A DNA stretch of 64,000 nucleotides from Falsiroseomonas frigidaquae (GCF_012163145.1 NZ_JAAVTX010000011.1:1-64000); one strand, 5' to 3'. Counted from the first letter of the stretch, positions 48,716 to 57,619 are shown. Made by a program: numbers and translations. Notes: a model not told the origin generated them from the letters alone.

Positions 48716-49972
48716 TCAGGCGGCCGCATGGCAGCCGGAGGTGGAGCCGACGCAATGACCGAGGAGGTGCCAGGCGAGCGCTTCTGCATCGGCGCCGACG
48801 CCATCGATGAAGCTTGAATTGCGGCGGCGCATGAAGTGCAGGCCGAGCACGTAGAGGCCCGGCACGGGCAGGACGCCACCCTCGTGAAGCAGCTCGCCCG
48901 CGCTGTCGAGCGTCCCCGGAACCTGCAGCCAGTCGTAGCTGCGTCGGAAGCCGGTAGCCCACAGAACGGTGCGTATGCCTGCCGCCGCGAGATCCAACCT
49001 CGCTGGCGTCTCGCCCGGAAGCAGCAAGGCACGCGGCGGATCCTCGGCAGGGGCGTTGGCTGCGTCGGCCAGGGGGGCGATGCGGTCGAGCAGCCGGTCG
49101 AGCGACCGCTGCGACGCCGCGGTGGTTTCCGGCAGGTCATCCGCCAGGTGCAGTGTGTGCCCCGAGATTCCCCTAAGGCGGCCGACCACGCGCACCCCCA
49201 TCCGGTGCAGATGGCCAAGGTCGAGGCTCTGCACGTCCGTCCGCCCAACGAGCTGCAGGGAAGGCTGCGCGCGCGATTGCGCCAGGCTACGGACGCGCTC
49301 GGCGCCTTCGCCGAGGATTCCGGCCTGGTCCATCCAGGCCATGATGTCGCGCCCGCGCCAGCGCCGCGGCAGCCGCGTGTGGCGGCCGACGGCAAGGGTC
49401 ACGGGGTGGCCTGCGCGCTGGATCTCCTCGGCGAGCTGAACGCCGGAGGCCGAGGCGCCAACCACCAGGACACCGCCTGCCGGAAGCCCGGCCGGTGCCC
49501 GGTAGGCGCCCGGCGTGCATTGCAGGATATGCCTTGGCAGGTCGCCTGCCATGGCCGGCACCGCAGGCCGGTCGCAATGACCGGTGGCGATGACGACGGC
49601 GCGTGCGCGCCAATCGCCGCGGTCCGTCTCCACCGCGTATCCGGCCGCAATCCGGCGCACCGCCGTCACCGTCGTATCGGCTTCAACCGGCGCGGCAAAG
49701 GATCGGGCATAGCCATCCAGATACGCGGCGACCTCGGGCATGCTCATGAAGCCCTCTGGCTCCGGCCCGCGATAGCACCAACCGCCCGGCATCCGGCTCA
49801 TCCAATTCGGAGTCAGCAGGCGGAGCGAATTCCAGCGTTCGCTGCGCCAGCGTTCCGCGACACGTCCGCGTTCCAGCAGCACGTGCTCGACGCCGAGGCG
49901 GGCAAGGCAGTGGCTCATGGCAAGGCCGGCCTGGCCCGCGCCGATGATGATGGCGTCGGTTGTGCGCGGCAT
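48716..49972 (-). CDS. CzcO/Baeyer-Villiger-like flavin monooxygenase
   Basis: A 418-residue flavoprotein with two dinucleotide folds: AIIIGAGQAGLAMSHCLARLG at the N-terminus for FAD and VLVVGASASGVQLAEEI near residue 170 for NADPH. The first is followed by LERGRVAERWRSERWNSLRL, a segment typical of CzcO/YUCCA-type enzymes, and a late LWATGFRRSYDW. Such enzymes oxygenate ketones, amines or hydrophobic acids. The start at 49972 has GAGGAGA upstream. It lies 19 bp ahead of the second flavoprotein gene and 66 bp behind the OsmC-like gene. Confidence 0.9.
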   Translation of the reverse strand: MPRTTDAIIIGAGQAGLAMSHCLARLGVEHVLLERGRVAERWRSERWNSLRLLTPNWMSRMPGGWCYRGPEPEGFMSMPEVAAYLDGYARSFAAPVEADTTVTAVRRIAAGYAVETDRGDWRARAVVIATGHCDRPAVPAMAGDLPRHILQCTPGAYRAPAGLPAGGVLVVGASASGVQLAEEIQRAGHPVTLAVGRHTRLPRRWRGRDIMAWMDQAGILGEGAERVRSLAQSRAQPSLQLVGRTDVQSLDLGHLHRMGVRVVGRLRGISGHTLHLADDLPETTAASQRSLDRLLDRIAPLADAANAPAEDPPRALLLPGETPARLDLAAAGIRTVLWATGFRRSYDWLQVPGTLDSAGELLHEGGVLPVPGLYVLGLHFMRRRNSSFIDGVGADAEALAWHLLGHCVGSTSGCHAAA

Positions 49973-50038
49973 GGCTTGGTCTCCTCTGCAAGGCATGGCG
50001 CCACCGGCAGCGCGAGGGCCGCCGGTGGCGCGCATGGC

Positions 50039-50632
50039 TCAGCATTCGGTCTGGATGGAGACCGGCACACCGTTCCGCAGCACGTCGAGGACCGCCGAGC
50101 GCGCGACCGCCTGGGCGACGACCTTCCGCAGCGTTTCCTCGCAGGCATCGCCCTTCACGTGGAAGCGGGCACGGATGTCGCCGAAGCCGTTGCGGACCTC
50201 GTCCGAGAGGCCGAGGATGCCCTGCAGGTCGATATCGCCTTCGACGCTGCAATCCACCGAGTGCAGCGTGATGCCGCGGGCGGAGGCGATGTTGGCGATG
50301 CCGGCGGTGATGCAGGCGGCCAGGCCGTGCAGCAGGAATTCCACCGGCGTCGGCCCGTGATCCATGCCGCAGAGAACCTCGGGATGGTCTGCGTCCGCGC
50401 TGTGCGGCGCCTTGCGCTGCATGTCCCCGCCGGCGCCGTAGAAGCCGGACATGGTGCTGCGCATATGCGTGCCCGAGATCCACTCGCCGTCGGCGCGGAA
50501 GCGGAACTGCGCAAGCGAGCGCTGATCGGCGACGGCGGCAATGGTGGCGAAGAGCTTCGGCGTGTCCACGCCATTCATCGGCACGGGCGGCTTCTTCGCG
50601 GCGGTGGGCTTTTCGACGGTGGTGGCGCTCAT
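50039..50632 (-). CDS. OsmC-family protein
   Basis: A 197-residue protein with the OsmC/Ohr fold. The first conserved Cys appears in HPEVLCGMDHGPTPVEFLLHGLAACITAGIANIA, where the second Cys follows on the central helix. OsmC proteins reduce organic hydroperoxides with two thiols. Here both Cys are present but the spacing differs from classical Ohr, as in the large OsmC subgroup that is often uncharacterised. It starts at 50632 with AGGAGACGAG upstream and leads the operon with the two flavoproteins and MaoC-like protein, hence may protect against or use peroxy products of these enzymes. Confidence 0.85.
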   Translation of the reverse strand: MSATTVEKPTAAKKPPVPMNGVDTPKLFATIAAVADQRSLAQFRFRADGEWISGTHMRSTMSGFYGAGGDMQRKAPHSADADHPEVLCGMDHGPTPVEFLLHGLAACITAGIANIASARGITLHSVDCSVEGDIDLQGILGLSDEVRNGFGDIRARFHVKGDACEETLRKVVAQAVARSAVLDVLRNGVPVSIQTEC

Positions 50633-51123
50633 CTCTCGTCTCCTGGGGTTTGATCGACGGGTGCCTCGCAACAAGCGACGCACCATTGGTGCGACCCCTT
50701 GCGGCCAATGCCTGCGGCACGGGGCTTCGGATCACCTTCGGGACGCTAGCCAGCCGGACGGCGGCCAGCTTGGAGAAGAGCTTCAGGAATTCCTGAGAAT
50801 GGCTGCTTTTTTGCCCCTGCTGCCGTCCCGGCCCGCGGAGGGGCGGCGGGGCGTACCCGGCTGGCGGCAAGCCGTGATGACGGTTGATCGAAGGGCGAGG
50901 ATCACTCTGTCCCTGACGCAAACAGGCGACCGATCGAAGCGACGGCCTGACCTGCGACGTCCATGCGAGTGACGGGGGTCCGGATCAATTGCCAAGGCGG
51001 CTGCCGCGGGCACGACTGGCATTCCCCTGCCAGGGCCTCCGCATCTGCAGGCTGGGCAAGGGGCAGGTGCGTCCCTGCCCTCCCCAGGCGGTCGGTTGAA
51101 CCGCGGCGGTCCCCGGCTCGCGC
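50633..51123. other. Intergenic region upstream of OsmC operon
   Basis: A 491-bp stretch between two minus-strand units. It should hold the promoter of the OsmC-like operon near 50640-50750 and the end of the flavodiiron-like operon near 51120. No coding frame is convincing, and no hairpin with a T-run was recognised. Confidence 0.45.
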
Positions 51124-51855
51124 TCAGTTCATGGCGGCCTGAAACCGACGGTCGTAGTCATCTGCCAATGCGCGCAGCGCCGCCGCGCCGTCGCCGGCGA
51201 AGGATGGGCCGTGCATCAGCGCGAGCGTGCGCGGCGAGAGCGCTGCCAGTCGGCGGATCGTGGCGCCCATGCCCGGGTTCAGGCTGGAGAAGCCGAACAG
51301 ATCCTCGGCGGCGATGGCGGGGCCGACCACATCCGCTTCCGTCAGGGCCGGGCCGTCGCCGATCTGGGTGAAGAGGTCGCCGCAGAGCAGGGTTCCGCTC
51401 GCCTCCTCGAACAGCACGCCGGCGTCCCAGCCATGCGGGATATGCGGCGTGTCGATCCAGCGCAGGCGGCGGCCAGCGCCGAGGTCGATGACCTCGCCAT
51501 CGGCCAGCATCCGCGGCGTCCGGTCGGCCATGTCGTTCAGCGAGACCAGGCAGCCGGTATGGCCATGCGCCGCTTCCGCATGCGGCGCCATCGCCAGCCA
51601 CTCATTCACCGCGCCGGACTCATCGGCCTCATAATGGCCGAAGCCGATCCAGCGGAGCCGCTCGGGCGGGACGAGGCGGGCCACCGCCTCCCGCACCAGC
51701 GGGAACATGCGCCGCAGGCCGGCGTGGAAGAGCAGCGGCTCATCGCCCAGCACCAGGAACTGGTTGAAGGTGAAGCCGGCCGGCGGCGCGATCTGTGGCA
51801 CGAAGGTCGAGAGCCGGTAGATGCCGGAGGCGATCTCGGCAATCCTGGTTTCCAT
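51124..51855 (-). CDS. Flavodiiron-like (ODP-type) MBL-fold protein
   Basis: A 243-residue MBL-fold protein. Its metal motif is HYEADESGAVNEW, the H-x-E-x-D-E variant found in flavodiiron proteins and related oxygen-sensing ODP proteins, in place of HxHxDH. Further ligands appear as the His in AHGHTGC, the Asp in LLCGDLFTQ and the His in LALMHGPSF. It lacks the flavodoxin domain of flavodiiron oxidases. Such stand-alone proteins bind O2 or NO at a di-iron site. It is the last gene of an operon with a cytochrome c and an NTF2-like protein, consistent with redox or gas chemistry. Confidence 0.87.
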   Translation of the reverse strand: METRIAEIASGIYRLSTFVPQIAPPAGFTFNQFLVLGDEPLLFHAGLRRMFPLVREAVARLVPPERLRWIGFGHYEADESGAVNEWLAMAPHAEAAHGHTGCLVSLNDMADRTPRMLADGEVIDLGAGRRLRWIDTPHIPHGWDAGVLFEEASGTLLCGDLFTQIGDGPALTEADVVGPAIAAEDLFGFSSLNPGMGATIRRLAALSPRTLALMHGPSFAGDGAAALRALADDYDRRFQAAMN

Positions 51856-51941
51856 GTCGCATCCTCCTTCGCGCCGTGTCCGGCCGGCGGCGCCACGGGT
51901 CTTCAGGCGAGCCTGTCCCCGGCAACAGGCCCAGACGCGGA

Positions 51942-52451
51942 TCAGCGGCCGGGCGGCGCGACCACCGTGAGGTAGGGTGCGGGCGGCGTCTCGCCCGCGC
52001 CGGCCATCGGCGGCGTCGCATTGCGCACCGGCGGCAGGCCCTTCAGGTAGCGCGCGAGCGCCCGGGCATCCGCGTCGGTGAGTGCGGCGTAGTTGTGCCA
52101 CGGCATCACCGGGGCGAGCACGCGCCCGTCCGGGCGCACGCCGGTGCGAATGGCGCGGATGATCTCTGCCTCGCTCCAGGCGCCGAGGCCGGTGGCACGG
52201 TCCGAGGTCAGGTTTGGCGGATAGAAGACGCCGACGCCCGGAATGCCGAAGCCGATGCCGGAGCCGGCCAGGTGCAGCTTCGGGTCCGGCTGGCCCGCCA
52301 GCGCACCACCGGTGTGGCAGCCGCCGCAATCCATGATCGTCGCCAGGTACTCGCCGCGCGGGCGGGGCTGGGGGTTCTGCTGTGCCATCACCACCGGCGG
52401 GACGGTAGCACCGAGCAGGGCAAAGGCCGCGATGGCGTGGGAAAGCTGCAT
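51942..52451 (-). CDS. Exported c-type cytochrome
   Basis: A 169-residue periplasmic protein with a signal peptide (AAFALLGATVPPVVMAQQ) and one heme site, CGGCH, near residue 42 within YLATIMDCGGCH. A methionine ligand is likely in LAPVMPWHNYAALTDAD. This is the common class I/monoheme type seen as an electron-transfer subunit of dehydrogenases. It lies 13 bp after the NTF2-like gene and 86 bp before the flavodiiron-like gene. No dehydrogenase partner is present in the operon. Confidence 0.9.
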   Translation of the reverse strand: MQLSHAIAAFALLGATVPPVVMAQQNPQPRPRGEYLATIMDCGGCHTGGALAGQPDPKLHLAGSGIGFGIPGVGVFYPPNLTSDRATGLGAWSEAEIIRAIRTGVRPDGRVLAPVMPWHNYAALTDADARALARYLKGLPPVRNATPPMAGAGETPPAPYLTVVAPPGR

Positions 52452-52464
52452 GGTTCTGCCCTCC

Positions 52465-52923
52465 TCACGCCGCCGCAGCAGTCGCGGCCACCGCCTGCGA
52501 AGGCGCGCATCCGAGCTGCTGCTGGATCGCCGCAAGATCGCACCAGACATTCTCGCGCAGGATCTTGCCGTCGCGGAACTCGAAGACGTGCAGCAGGCGG
52601 AAGCTCACCGGGCCGCTCCGGCCGTCCAGGTGGAACTGCCGCCCATCCGTGATCTGGCCATGCCAGACCGACTCATCCAGGACGAAATCGTCGCCATAGA
52701 GCCGGCGCAGCGGGCTGACGCTCTCGCCCTTCAGGTCGCGGAACAGCTGTTCGTAGAAGCGCCGGATGCTGGCGCGGTCGTTCAGACGGCCCAGTGGCGA
52801 CGGGATGATCTCATGCTCGGCGTCATCGGCGAGGCTGCCGAGGACGCCATCGACGTTGTCGGTCGCCTCGAAGCCGAAATGCTCGTCGATGATCCGGTCG
52901 ATCTGCTCGCGTGAAAGGCCCAT
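52465..52923 (-). CDS. NTF2/SnoaL-like protein
   Basis: A 152-residue cone-shaped-fold protein. The pattern of an N-terminal helix (QIDRIIDEHFGFEATDNVDGVL), then LNDRASIRRFYEQLFRDL and later strands RLLHVFEFRDGKILRENVWCDLAAI, is typical of SnoaL-like NTF2 proteins, which act as isomerases, hydrolases or binding proteins. No catalytic identity can be given. It is the first gene of the operon and is divergent from a TetR-type regulator 63 bp away, which probably controls it. Confidence 0.83.
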   Translation of the reverse strand: MGLSREQIDRIIDEHFGFEATDNVDGVLGSLADDAEHEIIPSPLGRLNDRASIRRFYEQLFRDLKGESVSPLRRLYGDDFVLDESVWHGQITDGRQFHLDGRSGPVSFRLLHVFEFRDGKILRENVWCDLAAIQQQLGCAPSQAVAATAAAA

Positions 52924-52986
52924 GGTGCGCTCCCTCCGGGTTCGTGGGACTTGCTACTCCTTACGAGACACGAGTATCATGAAGAC
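52924..52986. promoter_or_regulatory. Short divergent promoter region with inverted repeat
   Basis: The 63 bp between the NTF2-like operon and the TetR-type gene contain TACTC and GAGTA separated by 12 bases (about 52952-52975), a possible TetR operator. The arms are short, so this is only a candidate. The compact divergent arrangement is typical of a local repressor controlling both transcripts. Confidence 0.4.
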
Positions 52987-53667
52987 ATGAAAGTCTCACG
53001 TCAAGGCAATTCGCAGCCTGCCCCGGATGCACGCGCCAACCAGAAGGGCCGGACCAGGGCCGCGCTCGTCGCCGCGGCCTCGGACCTGCTCCGGCGCGGG
53101 GTGACACCCACGGTCGCCGAAGCCGCGGAGGAGGCGAAGGTCTCCCGCGCCACCGCCTATCGCTACTTCCCGACACAGGAGGCGCTGCTCATTGAGGTGG
53201 CCGAGCTTTCCCCCGCCGTGGCACCGGTCGAGGCGGCGCTTGCGGCACTGCCGCCGGGCGACGTCGAGGCCCGGCTGCTGCACCTGCTGGACGCCTTCAA
53301 CCCGATCCTGTTCGCCAACCAGGCGCCGATGCGCAACGCGCTCCGCGTCTACCTCGACACCTGGTTCGAGAACCGGCGTGCCGGCGAGGACGCTTCACCC
53401 ATCCGCGAGGGCCGCCGCACGCGATGGCTGGACGAAGCCCTGGAGCCGGCCCGGCGCGGGATGCCAAGAAGGCACTGGCGCCGACTGCAAGCCGCCCTTT
53501 CCCTGACCCTCGGCTCGGAGGCCCTGATCGTCATGAAGGACGTCTGCCGCCTCGATGACGATGAAGCCATGGCCGTGCTCCGCTGGGCAGCGATCACCCT
53601 GCTGCGCGCCGGGCTGGAGGAGGCGCGCCAGGCCCCGGCGACCCGCCCTGGGGCCAGGCCGCGCTGA
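52987..53667 (+). CDS. TetR-family transcriptional regulator
   Basis: A 226-residue regulator. The N-terminal helix-turn-helix reads TVAEAAEEAKVSRATAYRYF, followed by PTQEALLIEVA, the classic TetR pattern. The C-terminal ligand domain is unassigned. The ATG at 52987 gives a family-like N-terminus with a basic arm; the frame also opens at 52951 but without a family-like sequence. It is divergent from the NTF2/cytochrome c/flavodiiron-like operon, its likely target. Confidence 0.9.
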   Translation: MKVSRQGNSQPAPDARANQKGRTRAALVAAASDLLRRGVTPTVAEAAEEAKVSRATAYRYFPTQEALLIEVAELSPAVAPVEAALAALPPGDVEARLLHLLDAFNPILFANQAPMRNALRVYLDTWFENRRAGEDASPIREGRRTRWLDEALEPARRGMPRRHWRRLQAALSLTLGSEALIVMKDVCRLDDDEAMAVLRWAAITLLRAGLEEARQAPATRPGARPR

Positions 53668-53748
53668 GCCGTACGGCCCGGAGCGTGCCGCGCCCCGTGG
53701 CGATGCCGCCGCTACGCCCCCTCCCCGGCAGCCCGTCGTGATCGACGG

Positions 53749-54774
53749 TCAGGCCGCGGCCATGCAGCGGAAGCGCTGGCGATACTGATTGGGTGCGATG
53801 CCGGTGGCGCGCTTGAAAATCCGGCGGAATGCCGCCGGCTCCTGGTAGCCGACCTCGCCGGCGATGGAATCGATCGGCGTGTCGGTTGTCTCCAGCATCT
53901 GCTTGGCCTCCTCGATGCGGAGCGACTGCACATAGTCGAGCGGCAGGTAGCCCGTCGCGGCCTTGAAGCGGCGCATGAAGGTGCGTGCCGCCAATCCGGA
54001 AGCCTTTGCCATGCCTGCCACCGGATGGGCGCAGACATAGTTCTGCGCGATCCAGTCCTGCGCCGCGGCCACTGCCGCATCGTTATGTTGGGGCGGCCGG
54101 ACGCGCGCAGCAAAAGGCAGCTGGCCATCGCTGCGGTCGCCGAACAGGAACAGCTTGGCGGTCCGCCGCGCTTCCTCCTCGCCACAGAAACGCGCGACCA
54201 GGTAAAGCGCGAGATCGGTCCATGACGCCGAGGCACCGGACGTGACCAGCCGGTGGCCGGCGCCCGTCGTCACCAGAACACGCTCGGGATGCAGGCGCAC
54301 CGCAGGATAGCGGCTCCGGATCTGTTCGGCGGCGGCCCAGTGGCACGTCGCATCCTCCCCATCGAGCAGCCCGGCCTCGGCGAGCAGGAGCGAGCCGGTG
54401 CAGACCGAGCAGATCAGCGCGCCCTGCGCGTGCTGCTGCCTCAGCCAGGCCGCGGCTGCCGGCCACAGCCCGCGCGTATCCTGGTCCCGCCCGATGGCGA
54501 GGTCGCCGACGATGACGATGTCGGCGCGTTTCGCCTGCGCGAAGGTAAGGTCCGGCGTGATGGGCAGGCCGACCACGTTCCGGAACGGCGCTGCCTGCTC
54601 GGCCACGATCCGCGGCACGAAGCGCCTGGGCCCCGGCGGCCAGCCGGTCATCATCTCCCAGCCCGAGCCCACGAAGGAAAACACCTCGTAGAAGCCGTTC
54701 AGCACGCCGGTCGCGATCTCCGGCATCGCCAGGAGGCAGACCGAGAGGCGGGCCGGGGCATAGGAGGCGACCAT
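53749..54774 (-). CDS. GlxA-type AraC transcriptional regulator with DJ-1/PfpI-like domain
   Basis: A 341-residue protein. Residues about 10-200 form a DJ-1/PfpI-like domain, with the elbow ICSVCTGSLLLAEAGLLDG carrying a Cys at the usual position. Residues about 230-340 are an AraC double helix-turn-helix (AKASGLAARTFMRRFKAAT and IAGEVGYQEPAAFRRIFKR). GlxA-type regulators respond to small metabolites or nitrogen compounds. Start 54774 is chosen because the domain begins right after it. It is divergent from the Tat-type protein at 54885, a plausible target. Confidence 0.9.
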   Translation of the reverse strand: MVASYAPARLSVCLLAMPEIATGVLNGFYEVFSFVGSGWEMMTGWPPGPRRFVPRIVAEQAAPFRNVVGLPITPDLTFAQAKRADIVIVGDLAIGRDQDTRGLWPAAAAWLRQQHAQGALICSVCTGSLLLAEAGLLDGEDATCHWAAAEQIRSRYPAVRLHPERVLVTTGAGHRLVTSGASASWTDLALYLVARFCGEEEARRTAKLFLFGDRSDGQLPFAARVRPPQHNDAAVAAAQDWIAQNYVCAHPVAGMAKASGLAARTFMRRFKAATGYLPLDYVQSLRIEEAKQMLETTDTPIDSIAGEVGYQEPAAFRRIFKRATGIAPNQYRQRFRCMAAA

Positions 54775-54884
54775 GCAGCAAGCATGGCATATCTGGACCG
54801 TTTTCGTCCATTCCTGGCCTGACGCCCCGTCCGCCGACCATGCGACTGAATGGCATCGCAACCAGGCAGGATTGGAAGATCCCC

Positions 54885-56276
54885 ATGCTCGACACCACGA
54901 GACGCAAGCTTCAGGGCGCCACATTGCTTGGCGCCGGTACTGTCCTCGGCGGCCTTGGCTTCGCCCAGGGCGAGGGACTGACGGCCAAGGGCCGCATCCT
55001 TCTCGACTCCCTCTCCCCCAGGCCGCGCGGCCTGGTCGAGGCCACGTCCTTTCCGTTGATCGAGGCGATCCATGGTCGCCGGTCCCGGCGCTTCGCGAAG
55101 GGCGCTTCGATCCCGGCCGGGCCTTTGGCCTTCACCTCGCGCCACGCGCCCGAGCCGCTCGACCCGCTGGAGCAGATGCTGCTCATCGCGACCACAGCCG
55201 GCAATACGGGGTGGGCGGAGCTGTTCGCGCATCATCCCGGCTACGCGCCGCAGATGCCGAACTACACCACCGCCGCGGGGGGGCGCAGCTTTCCCTCCTC
55301 GGCGGGTTTCAACACCTCGGAGTTCTTCTTCACCGACGACACCGGCGTGTACTTCCTGCCGACGCGGTCCATGTCTCCGATACCCAATGCGGGCGGCACG
55401 GACCTCCGCGCCTGGCTCGACGCGCACCGCGCCCGGATCGTGAAACTTGCCGATGGGCGGCTCAATATTCCAGCCGAGATGCCGCATATGGAAGGGCACA
55501 ATACCTGGTGCGCGAATGTACGCGGCTCGACGCTGGTATTTCCGGTGGCCGATCTGGCGCAGCATGTGATCCTGTTGCTGCTCTATCTCGTGCAGAACGG
55601 CACGGGCATCTATGATGATGTGAACGGCCGCCCGATCCCGGGGCTAGAGCGCTACACGCACCGGCTGAATCTCCAAGCCGCCTATCCGATGACCTTCCTT
55701 GAACAGACCGCGCTTACCGACGTGTCTGTGGAGATGGGCACGGCCTGCTATGCGGGTGCGCTGATGCTGCAGGCGCTTGGCCTTGGTGGCTGGATGTACA
55801 CGGGGCTCAACCCCTTCACCGTCCTGGGCGCGAGCGGCGACCCGTCGGTGCCGGGCCTCGGCTTTCGCTTCGAGATGCTCGAGGGCAACCCGCTGCCGCA
55901 CTTCACTGGCCTGCCCGGCGTGTTCGAGGCGCATGTGCCACCACACCACGCAAGCATGCGCGCGGCCGTTGAAGCGGCGGTCGCCCGCAAGTTCGGCGCG
56001 GGCGGGCCATTCGACCCGAAGCAGGGCGGACCCTACCGGGAGAACGCGGCCGTCCGGTCGGGCGCTGCCACGATCGACGCCGAGGCGATCGAGATCACCA
56101 CGCTGATGGCGCAGTACGTCTTCGAAACCTTCGGCCGCTTCCCGGCAAGGGTGCCCGCCGTGTTCCTCAATACATACCTGCAGGCCCATCGGCTCGACAC
56201 CGAGTTCTACGACCGGCACTTCGCACCGGGTGCCTATCTGCGGACCCATGCCGGGCACGACCGCAACTGGAGCTGA
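54885..56276 (+). CDS. Tat-type exported protein, possibly nitroreductase-like
   Basis: A 463-residue protein. The N-terminus TRRKLQGATLLGAGTVLGGLG fits a twin-arginine signal, so it may be exported folded with a cofactor. The segment IEAIHGRRSRRF, then LEQMLLIATTAGNTG, resembles the N-terminal region of nitroreductases, but the remainder (YGAxL-type motifs absent) is not a clear match. Conserved-looking segments are GHNTWCANVRGSTLVFPVADL and MGTACYAGALMLQALGLGGW. The ATG at 54885 is preferred; an ATG at 54840 would add 15 residues. A strong hairpin lies just after the stop. Confidence 0.7.
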   Translation: MLDTTRRKLQGATLLGAGTVLGGLGFAQGEGLTAKGRILLDSLSPRPRGLVEATSFPLIEAIHGRRSRRFAKGASIPAGPLAFTSRHAPEPLDPLEQMLLIATTAGNTGWAELFAHHPGYAPQMPNYTTAAGGRSFPSSAGFNTSEFFFTDDTGVYFLPTRSMSPIPNAGGTDLRAWLDAHRARIVKLADGRLNIPAEMPHMEGHNTWCANVRGSTLVFPVADLAQHVILLLLYLVQNGTGIYDDVNGRPIPGLERYTHRLNLQAAYPMTFLEQTALTDVSVEMGTACYAGALMLQALGLGGWMYTGLNPFTVLGASGDPSVPGLGFRFEMLEGNPLPHFTGLPGVFEAHVPPHHASMRAAVEAAVARKFGAGGPFDPKQGGPYRENAAVRSGAATIDAEAIEITTLMAQYVFETFGRFPARVPAVFLNTYLQAHRLDTEFYDRHFAPGAYLRTHAGHDRNWS

Positions 56277-56296
56277 AACGGCTGTGGTGAATCAGC

Positions 56297-56328
56297 GGGA
56301 CCCGGTGCGAAGGGCTGCACCGGGTCCC
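56297..56328 (+). terminator. Strong hairpin after Tat-type gene
   Basis: A perfect 12-bp stem (GGGACCCGGTGC paired with GCACCGGGTCCC) with an 8-base loop, 21 bases after the stop at 56276. There is no T-run, so it is a terminator-like or RNA-stabilising hairpin and not a textbook intrinsic terminator. Confidence 0.6.
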
Positions 56329-56569
56329 ACAGGCGGAAGGTCGGCGCAAGACAATTCGGATGGCTGGGGGCCTGGATCCAGCCGGGTCGGCCAGGAGCTC
56401 CTTTCCTGGCGTAGCCGCACCTGAGGCAGTCAGGCCGCTAGGACTGCGCAGGATGACGTTGACCGCGCACCTGTCCCTGCACCATCGCCACGCGTGGGAT
56501 GCCGGCATCCGTCTTGCGGTTCCCCGCCCGCGAGGCGACGACGAGCAGCTCGGCCAGTTGCTGTTGCAT

Positions 56570-56802
56570 GGAGGTGCTGACCCGCTACATGGCCAAGGAG
56601 TTCGGCCCGCGCCGCATCCGCGCCAACGCCGTATCACCGGGCGCGATCCGGACCGAACCGGGCGGCGTTGCTCGCGTCGCAGACGGCGCTGGTCCATGTG
56701 GGCGAGGCGGAGGTTGGCCGTGTAATCGTCAGCCTGCTCACCGGCGATCTGGGCTGGGTGAACGGTCAGTCGATCGAGGTTGACGGTGGCTACTGCATCT
56801 GA
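56570..56802 (+). pseudogene. Remnant of a short-chain dehydrogenase/reductase gene
   Basis: The first part encodes EVLTRYMAKEFGPRRIRANAVSPGAIRTE, the conserved region after the catalytic Tyr-x-x-x-Lys of SDR enzymes. A second part in another frame encodes GEAEVGRVIVSLLTGDLGWVNGQSIEVDGGYCI and ends with TGA at 56800-56802, the standard SDR C-terminus. The Rossmann N-terminus and catalytic motif are absent, and the middle is shortened and frame-shifted, so this is a decayed gene. The VOC gene 13 bp downstream may once have shared its transcript. Confidence 0.85.
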
Positions 56803-56815
56803 GGGAGGAGCGACC

Positions 56816-57226
56816 ATGCTCGACCACATCTTTCTGCCGGTCAGCGACCTCGCGCGCTCGATCGCCTTTTACCAGGCAGCGCTGGCGCCGCTCGGCATCA
56901 CGGACCGGCTAGATTTCGACGGCCGCGATGGCCCGCCTGGCCATCCCGACCTCAAAGGGTTCGGTGCGAACGGGCGCATGATCCTCTGGCTCCGTGCAGG
57001 GGAGGCCAAGGGCCAAGTGGCGCATGTCGGCTTCGTGGCGCGCTCGCGCCAGGCGGTCGATGCGGCGCATGCGGCGGCAATGGCGGCGGGGGCCACGGAT
57101 AATGGCGCGCCCGGCCCACGACTCCATTACGACCCGCGATACTACGCAGCCAACGTCCTCGATCCGGACGGCTACAGCCTGGAATTCGTGTTCAAGAGCT
57201 GGCAGCACCCGCAGTCAGACGGCTGA
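56816..57226 (+). CDS. VOC (glyoxalase/bleomycin-resistance) family protein
   Basis: A 136-residue protein with two beta-alpha-beta-beta-beta halves. The N-terminal HIFLPVSDLARSIAFYQAAL and the C-terminal YYAANVLDPDGYSLEFVF are typical of VOC proteins; the His near the start and the final Glu are likely metal ligands. The substrate is unknown (isomerase, dioxygenase or binding protein are all possible). GGGAGGAG precedes the start. It is the last chromosomal-looking gene before the mobilizable element. Confidence 0.88.
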   Translation: MLDHIFLPVSDLARSIAFYQAALAPLGITDRLDFDGRDGPPGHPDLKGFGANGRMILWLRAGEAKGQVAHVGFVARSRQAVDAAHAAAMAAGATDNGAPGPRLHYDPRYYAANVLDPDGYSLEFVFKSWQHPQSDG

Positions 57227-57589
57227 TGATCTGCGGAGCCAGGATGAACCACATTCTCGAAGGGCCGGATGAAGCCTGCGAGGCGGAGCCTGGCTGCTCA
57301 CCTGGCGTGAAGCACCGGGCCTTCGCGCTGGGCCAGGACTCGACGCGGCCCTGCAGGATGCCGTGGTTCCGCTGAACAGCGCTGGTCATTTGCTGCGCAC
57401 CGTGGATCCGCTGATACACGGCGCAATCCGGCGGGCGACCACCACCTCGACATCGTCGCCGAACTCGACAACGATATGGTCGGGCACCTGGACCCTGATG
57501 CGCGCGCCAGCGTGCCGTAGGTGGACGCGGTAGCGCGTCCCGGGCGTCCATCGACAATCCACTGGCGGTGCAACCGAGCGCAGCAACGC

Positions 57590-57619
57590 AAAAAGCCCAC
57601 CGGCTTACGCCGATGGGCT
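57590..57619 (-). terminator. Rho-independent terminator on the minus strand
   Basis: On the minus strand the stem AGCCCA-x-CGGC / GCCG-x-TGGGCT (one mismatch, 4-base loop) is followed by TTTTT. It would end a minus-strand transcript, but no minus-strand gene is present directly to the right, so it may belong to a gene cut off by insertion of the mobile element. A looser T-rich stretch on the other side could give weak bidirectional function. Confidence 0.7.

Noticed and set aside
57386-57586. 66-codon minus-strand frame with beta-rich segment before the mobile element
   Set aside because: Could be the C-terminal fragment of a larger protein, but no family could be recognised and no upstream part is present.
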